A stretch of DNA of 64,000 nt from Excoecaria cochinchinensis. Its lineage: Eukaryota > Streptophyta > Magnoliopsida > Malpighiales > Euphorbiaceae. This document shows, in pieces, positions 59,574 through 64,000 of the stretch (positions are counted from its first letter, which is position 1; each line of letters begins with the position of its first letter). Location of the stretch: contig CANTUQ010000055.1 in NCBI GenBank assembly GCA_947683425.1, forward strand, positions 23,616,001 to 23,680,000. The letters run 5' to 3'. The translations under genes were made by a program, and so were the position numbers. The notes below the pieces were generated by a model, which searched no databases, was not told where the DNA came from, and saw only the letters and a list, made by a program, of their open reading frames with translations.

Positions 59574-59586
59574 TGGTATCAGAGCC
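59574..59586 (+). promoter_or_regulatory. Primer binding site of the copia element
   Basis: TGGTATCAGAGCC, complementary to initiator tRNA-Met, immediately after the LTR. Confidence 0.93.
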
Positions 59587-60008
59587 ACTTAGGCTATTTT
59601 GAATTTTTGGGTTTATTTTTGGCTTCTGGAATTTTTTTCTAGTTGGGTATTTTTTGGGATTCTTTTGGGTTACCTGTTTCTGGGTCTATCGGGATCTCAC
59701 CGCCCACCAAGGAAGTAGCGCCGGTGTGTTTTCAGCCTGTTCTCCAAGTCTGGTGATCGGGTGTTACGCGAGTGAGTCTCACATGCCATATGTAGGTTTC
59801 GGGTACTGTTCCACGCGCCGGCGAGTGGAAGCGCGTGAGGCAGCATCTTTATCTCTGATTTCTTCTCCGCCATCGCAATCCTATTTCCGATGCTTCTCCG
59901 GTGTCGACGTGGTCCTTTGGTTTTGTTTGGGGGGTGGACAATTGCAATTTTGTTCTCTTGCTTTTGGATCTGCTTTGCGTCAATTTCTTGTTTCCATTTT
60001 TTTTTTCA
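59587..60008 (+). other. Leader of the copia element
   Basis: T-rich sequence between primer site and gag ATG. A 126-codon open frame (59654-60034) overlaps it but has no recognisable motif and is not counted as a gene. Confidence 0.65.
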
Positions 60009-60829
60009 ATGACTTCAAAGACCTTGGGTATTAGATTTTCAGGAAAGAATTATGCAGCATGAGAATTTCAGATCAGGATGTTTCTAAAGGGGAAGGAGCT
60101 TTGGGTCACATTGATGGATCTTCTCCTGCTCCTACGGGTGATACAGCACGCAGTGAATGGGAGATAAAGGATGCCCGTGTTATTTCCTGGATCATAGGCT
60201 CTATTGAAGCTCATATGGTAAATAATTTGCGCTCTTTTACTACTGCTAAAGACATGTGGGATTATTTAAAGCGTATTTATTATCAAGATAATACCACTCG
60301 TCGTTTTCAATTAGAACTTGAGCTTGGCAATTTTAGTCAAGGTAATCTTTCTATTGAGCAGTATTATTCTTAATTTCTTAATCTTTGGAGAGAATATTCT
60401 GGTATTATTTATGCAAAGGTTCCTAGTGAAGTTTTAGCTAGCCTTCGAGCAATTCATGATGATAGTCGGCGTGATCAATTCTTGATGAAATTGAGACCAG
60501 AATTTGAAGTTACTCGGGCTGGATTGCTGAATAGAAATCCAGTTCCATCGTTGGATATATGTTTTGGTGAATTATTGCGTGAGGAATAGAGGTTGGCTAC
60601 ACAGGCTGTCATAGGTGCATACACAGAGTCATCTGATATTGTTAACATTGCTTATGCTGCTCAGGGGAAGAATTGGGGAAAGGGACAGATGCAGTGCTAC
60701 AGTTGCAAGGAGTTTGGGTATATTGCTCATCATTGCAGTAAGAAATTCTGCAATTACTGTAAGTAGACTGGACACATCATAAAGGAATGTCCTACTCGTC
60801 TAGAAAATCATCGAATTTGAGGTTTATAA
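60009..60829 (+). pseudogene. gag: Copia gag with zinc knuckles
   Basis: ATG at 60009-60011. The first codons read TSKTLGIRFSGKNYAA, then TGA at 60060-60062 where a Trp codon is expected. A 1-bp deletion in the TTTGGG run near 60100 shifts to the frame used by the rest of the element. Core motifs: ARVISWIIGSIEAHMVNNL, TAKDMWDYLKRIYYQ, and LEL.NFSQGNLSIEQYY. Two CCHC knuckles: CYSCKEFGYIAHHC, with Tyr at the His position, and CNYCK.TGHIIKEC, with a TAG inside. Further stops at 60371, 60587, 60764, 60818 and 60827. Confidence 0.87.
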
Positions 60830-62329
60830 GCTGCTATTTCATATAGTAGTTGCGCTACACCTCCAGCTACAACTTTTCCCACTGCTGTTCCTTCCATTAA
60901 TCAATCTACTGTTACTCCAGAAATGGTACAATAGATGATTTTATCAGCATTTTCTACTTTTAACCTTCAGGGGCAAGGTAAACATGTTCTTTCTCCTTGG
61001 CTTATTGATTCTAGTGCATCTAATCATATGACTGGCTCTTCTCATTTGTTACAAAATCTTTGGACATATACTGGCACACAAAATATACAGATTGCTAATG
61101 GAAATGACCTTCCCATTATTGCCATTGGTGATATTGGACCTTCTTTTCACAATGTGTTTATTTCTCTGGAATTGTTTACTAATTTGATTTCAGTTGGTCA
61201 AATGGTGGAAAATAACAATCATGTGAATTTTTCTCGTGGTGGTTGTCTTATGCAGGATCAGGTGTCGGGGAAGGTGATTGCGAGGGGGCCTAAAGTGGGC
61301 AGATTATTTCCATTGCAGTTTACTATTCCTAGAACTTTGTCTTTAGCTTCTAATATTATTGCAAATAAGACTGAAGTTTGGCATAAACGATTAGGCCATC
61401 CGAATAATGTGATTTTGAATAGTTTAATGCAACGTGGTTTTCTTTGCAATAAAGCTCAGTCTTCTGCTCATATACTGTCTTTTAATTGTTCTACTTATAA
61501 GCTTGGGAAGAGTAAGACTTTGCCTTTTACTGCTTGTGGTAGTCGTGCTGATCATTGTTTTGCAATTATATATAGTGATGTTTGGGGTATTACTCCTGTA
61601 ATTTCACATGGGCAGTATAAATATTTTGTCACGTTCATTGATGACTATAGCCGTTTTACTTGGATATATTTTCTGCATTCCAAGGCAGAAGTGCTTACTG
61701 CATTTCAAGCTTTTGTGGCTTATGTTGAGACACAATTCTCCACCTGTATTAAAGTTTTATGATTTAACAATGGTGGGGAGTATATGTCGCATTCCTTCCA
61801 AGATTTCTTGCAACAAAAAGGTATTGTATCTCAGTGATCATGTCCTTATACTCCTCAACAGAATGGGGTGGCTGAGCAGAAGAACCGTCACTTGTTAGAC
61901 ATAGTTCGCACATTGCTTTTGCAGTCTTTAGTTCCATCTAAGTTTTGGGTGGAAGCGTTGTTTACTGCAGTCTATTTAATTAATCGCCTTCCCTCTTCAC
62001 AGTTGCATTTTGATTCTCCTTATTTTCACTTATTTGGTATGCATCCTGATTATCATACACTGCGCACATTTGGATGTGTTTGTTTTGTTCACTTGCCTTC
62101 ACATGAGCGCCACAAGCTTACAGCTCAATCTGTTAGGTGTGCTTTTCTGGGTTATAGTACTGCTCACAAGGGGTTTTTATGTTATGATGATGTTGTCAAT
62201 CGCATGCGTGTTTCTAGAAATGTGATTTTCTTTGAACATGAGTATTATTTTTAGCAACATGTTTCTTCCTTGGACCGTGTTCTTCTTCCTCACTTTGATG
62301 GCATTTCTCGTCCATTTGAGCATTTTAAA
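60830..62329 (+). pseudogene. Copia protease and integrase
   Basis: Protease motif WLIDSSASNHMTG (Gly of the D-S-G triad is Ser). The pre-integrase H-H-C-C region (WHKRLGHPN ... FNCSTYKLGKS) has Tyr at the last Cys. The integrase core has YSDVWGITP and FIDDYSRFTW with the first Asp present; the second catalytic Asp lies in L.FNNGGEY and is Asn; the Glu of NGVAEQKNRHLLD is present. A conserved TFGCVCFVHLP and AFLGYS segment follows. Stops at 60932, 61760, 61835 and 62252, all in one frame. It would integrate the copia DNA copy. Confidence 0.9.
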
Positions 62330-64000
62330 TAGGGTATGGTCTATCAGCGACGACTGCCCCCTCCATTCCCACAAGTCCTTCCCAACCCTGATTTGTTGCA
62401 AACTCTGGAGGTTCCTCGAAGAGGGAATCGTGTTCATCGTCCTCCAGATAGGTATGGTTTTTCTGCCACTTTATCTCATGCTCCAGTTCCTACATCTTAT
62501 TCTCTGGCAGCTAAACAAGCATGTTGGGCCCAAGCCATGCAAGATGAACTTCAGGCTCCTCAAGAAAATCATACCTGGGATCTTGTTCCTTGTCCTGCTG
62601 GTATTCATCCCATTAGTTGTAAATGGGTGTATTCAGTCAAGCTACGATTTGATGGCTCACTTGATAGATATAAAGCAAGTTTGGTCGCTCTCGGTAATAG
62701 GTAGGAGTATGGAGTAGACTACGAGGAGACCTTTGCTCCTATAGCAAAGATGACGACTGTGTGACTTGTTCTTGCTATTGCTGCTTCAAAGGGGTGGTCT
62801 TTACGACAAATGGATGTTAAAATTGCCTTTTTAGATGGGGATCTTAAAGAGGATGTCTACATGACTCCACCATCTGGGTTACTCTCTACTCCATCTTCAG
62901 ATGATTGTAAGTTAAAGCGGTCACTCTATGGTTTGAAACAGGAACCTCGGGCCTGGTTCAATAAATTTCGTGATGCTCTTTTTAGCTTCTCTTTTGTTCA
63001 AAGTCAATATGATTCCTCCTTGTTTCTGTGCAAAACTTCTAAGGGAATTGTCTTGCTTCTGGTATATGTTGATGGCATTGTTATTACTGGAACTGATTCT
63101 GAATTAATTTCTCAGCTTCAGGAGCGACTTCAAGGCATTTTTCATATGAAAGATTTGGGTCCTTTGCACTATTTTTTAGGCCTTAAAGTGTGTTCGACTT
63201 CTGCTGGTAATTTTTTACATCAACATAAGTATACTCAAGAACTGATTTCTTTGGCTGGTTTACAGGATGGTTGTTCTGTTCATACTCCCCTGGAAGTGAA
63301 TGTTAAATATCATCGTGATGAGGGTGATCTTCTTTCTGATTCTACTTTGTATAGGCGCCTAGTAGGCAGCCTTAACTATCTGACTATTACTCGTCTAGAT
63401 ATTTCCTTTGCTGTTCAACAGGTTAGTCAATTCATGCAAGCACCCAGGCATCTTCATCTCGCTGCTGTTCGTCGAATCATCCGTTATCTGCATGGCACTT
63501 TTGCTCGAGGTTTGTCCTTTCCCATCAACTCTCCCATCAGTCTTGTTGCTTATAGTAATACTGATTGGGCGGGGTGTACTAATACTCGATGGTCCGTTAC
63601 TGGTTGGTGCATGTTTCTTGGTTCCTCACTGATTTCTTGGAAAAGTAAGAAGCAAGATTGCATTTCTAAATCCTCTATGGAGTCTGAGTATCGAACTATG
63701 TCATCTGCTTGTTTAGAGATGCTTTGGCTTCGAGGGCTATTGGCTGAGCTTGGCTTCTGCCAAACTGATCCTACACCTCTCCATGCGGATAATACTAGTG
63801 CTATCCAGATTACAGCTAATCCGGTTTTTCATGAGCACACCAAGCATATTGAAGTAGATTGTCACTCTATTCGTGAGGCATATGATTCACATGTTATTTC
63901 TCTTCCGCATATCACTACTGAGCATCAATCTGCTGATGTGTTTACTAAGGCCCTTTCTACTGGTCGACATCAATTTCTCATTAACAAATTGATGCTTGTG
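62330..64000 (+). pseudogene. pol: Copia reverse transcriptase and RNase H
   Basis: TAG at 62330-62332, then the RT: WAQAMQDELQAPQENHTWDL, CKWVYSVKLRFDGSLDRYKA, a TAG (62702), YGVDYEETFAPIAKMTTV, a TGA (62762), QMDVKIAFLDGDLKEDVYM, LYGLKQEPRAWF and the catalytic box as VYVDGIVITG, where the second Asp is Gly. RNase H follows: LVAYSNTDWAGC (the first Asp of the usual DADWAG is Asn), SSMESEYR, HADNTSAIQI, HTKHIEVDCHSIRE and ADVFTKAL. There is no frameshift in this segment. It ends at the window edge close to the natural C-terminus. Confidence 0.92.

Larger units (their letters stand above)
59400..64000 (+). mobile_element. Ty1/copia retrotransposon, 3' LTR outside the window
   Basis: LTR end and initiator-Met primer site at 59574, followed by gag, protease, integrase, RT and RNase H in the copia order (integrase before RT), nearly to the end of RNase H at 64000. 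From 60063 onward the coding region stays in one frame. It appears inserted into chromovirus G2 gag. Thirteen nonsense codons and one 1-bp deletion make it inactive. Confidence 0.92.

Noticed and set aside
59654..60034. 126-codon open frame in the copia leader
   Set aside because: Ends in the region of the gag start, is Ser/Phe-rich without motifs, and is in the normal noncoding leader position.

Overview
The window is flowering-plant nuclear DNA (probably a dicot) from a repeat-dense, heterochromatin-like region. I see no intact host gene and no tRNA, rRNA or CRISPR locus. Nearly all of it can be assigned to LTR retrotransposons nested inside one another. Three lineages are present: (i) Tat/Ogre-like Ty3/gypsy elements with 2-3 kb LTRs (TGTAGACACC...GCGTCACA), a primer site matching tRNA-Arg, and minisatellites just before the polypurine tract; (ii) Tekay/Del-like chromoviruses and a non-autonomous relative, with long LTRs (TGTAACACCC type) and an initiator-Met primer site; (iii) one Ty1/copia element.

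Layout. 1-13034: a coiled-coil reading frame split by the non-autonomous element N1 (666-12994, target duplication TGAGG), whose 3' LTR is itself split by a Tat-like solo LTR, A (9749-12683, duplication GATAG). 13035-41300: right-hand parts of five Tat-like elements in alternating orientation, here called E3 (+), E2 (-), E1 (+), E0 (-) and Em1 (+). Each appears to be inserted in the next, so the left-hand parts are predicted to lie left of the window. The Em1 LTR is split by chromovirus-type LTR Y (35214-39606), which carries a truncated Tat-like LTR, T. 41300-59304: a truncated chromovirus-type LTR, X, sits in the RT gene of chromovirus G2. X is split by a nearly complete chromovirus, Tk (42829-56723, minus strand), and the RT gene of Tk is split by a solo LTR, S (48304-52066, duplication TCAGC). 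59400-64000: the 5' LTR and almost all coding sequence of a copia element on the plus strand; its 3' LTR is outside the window.

Coding state. The E2 polyprotein and the copia pol region each stay in one frame and are broken only by stop codons explainable by C-to-T change, as expected of methylated, silenced elements. Tk and G2 also have frameshifts and altered catalytic residues. None looks able to move on its own.

Most unusual signal. The LTRs carry short self-complementary words at recurrent positions. Chromovirus-type LTRs share an AGGCATGCCT palindrome beside a run of 13-18 nt stem-loops whose stem sequences differ between copies while pairing is kept. Tk has a 74-bp array of 33-bp inverted repeats. 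Tat-like LTRs carry GC-rich hairpin words just inside their start, and some words occur in LTRs of both lineages. Tat-like LTRs also keep, near their 3' end, a 12-nt copy of the start of their own tRNA-Arg primer site.
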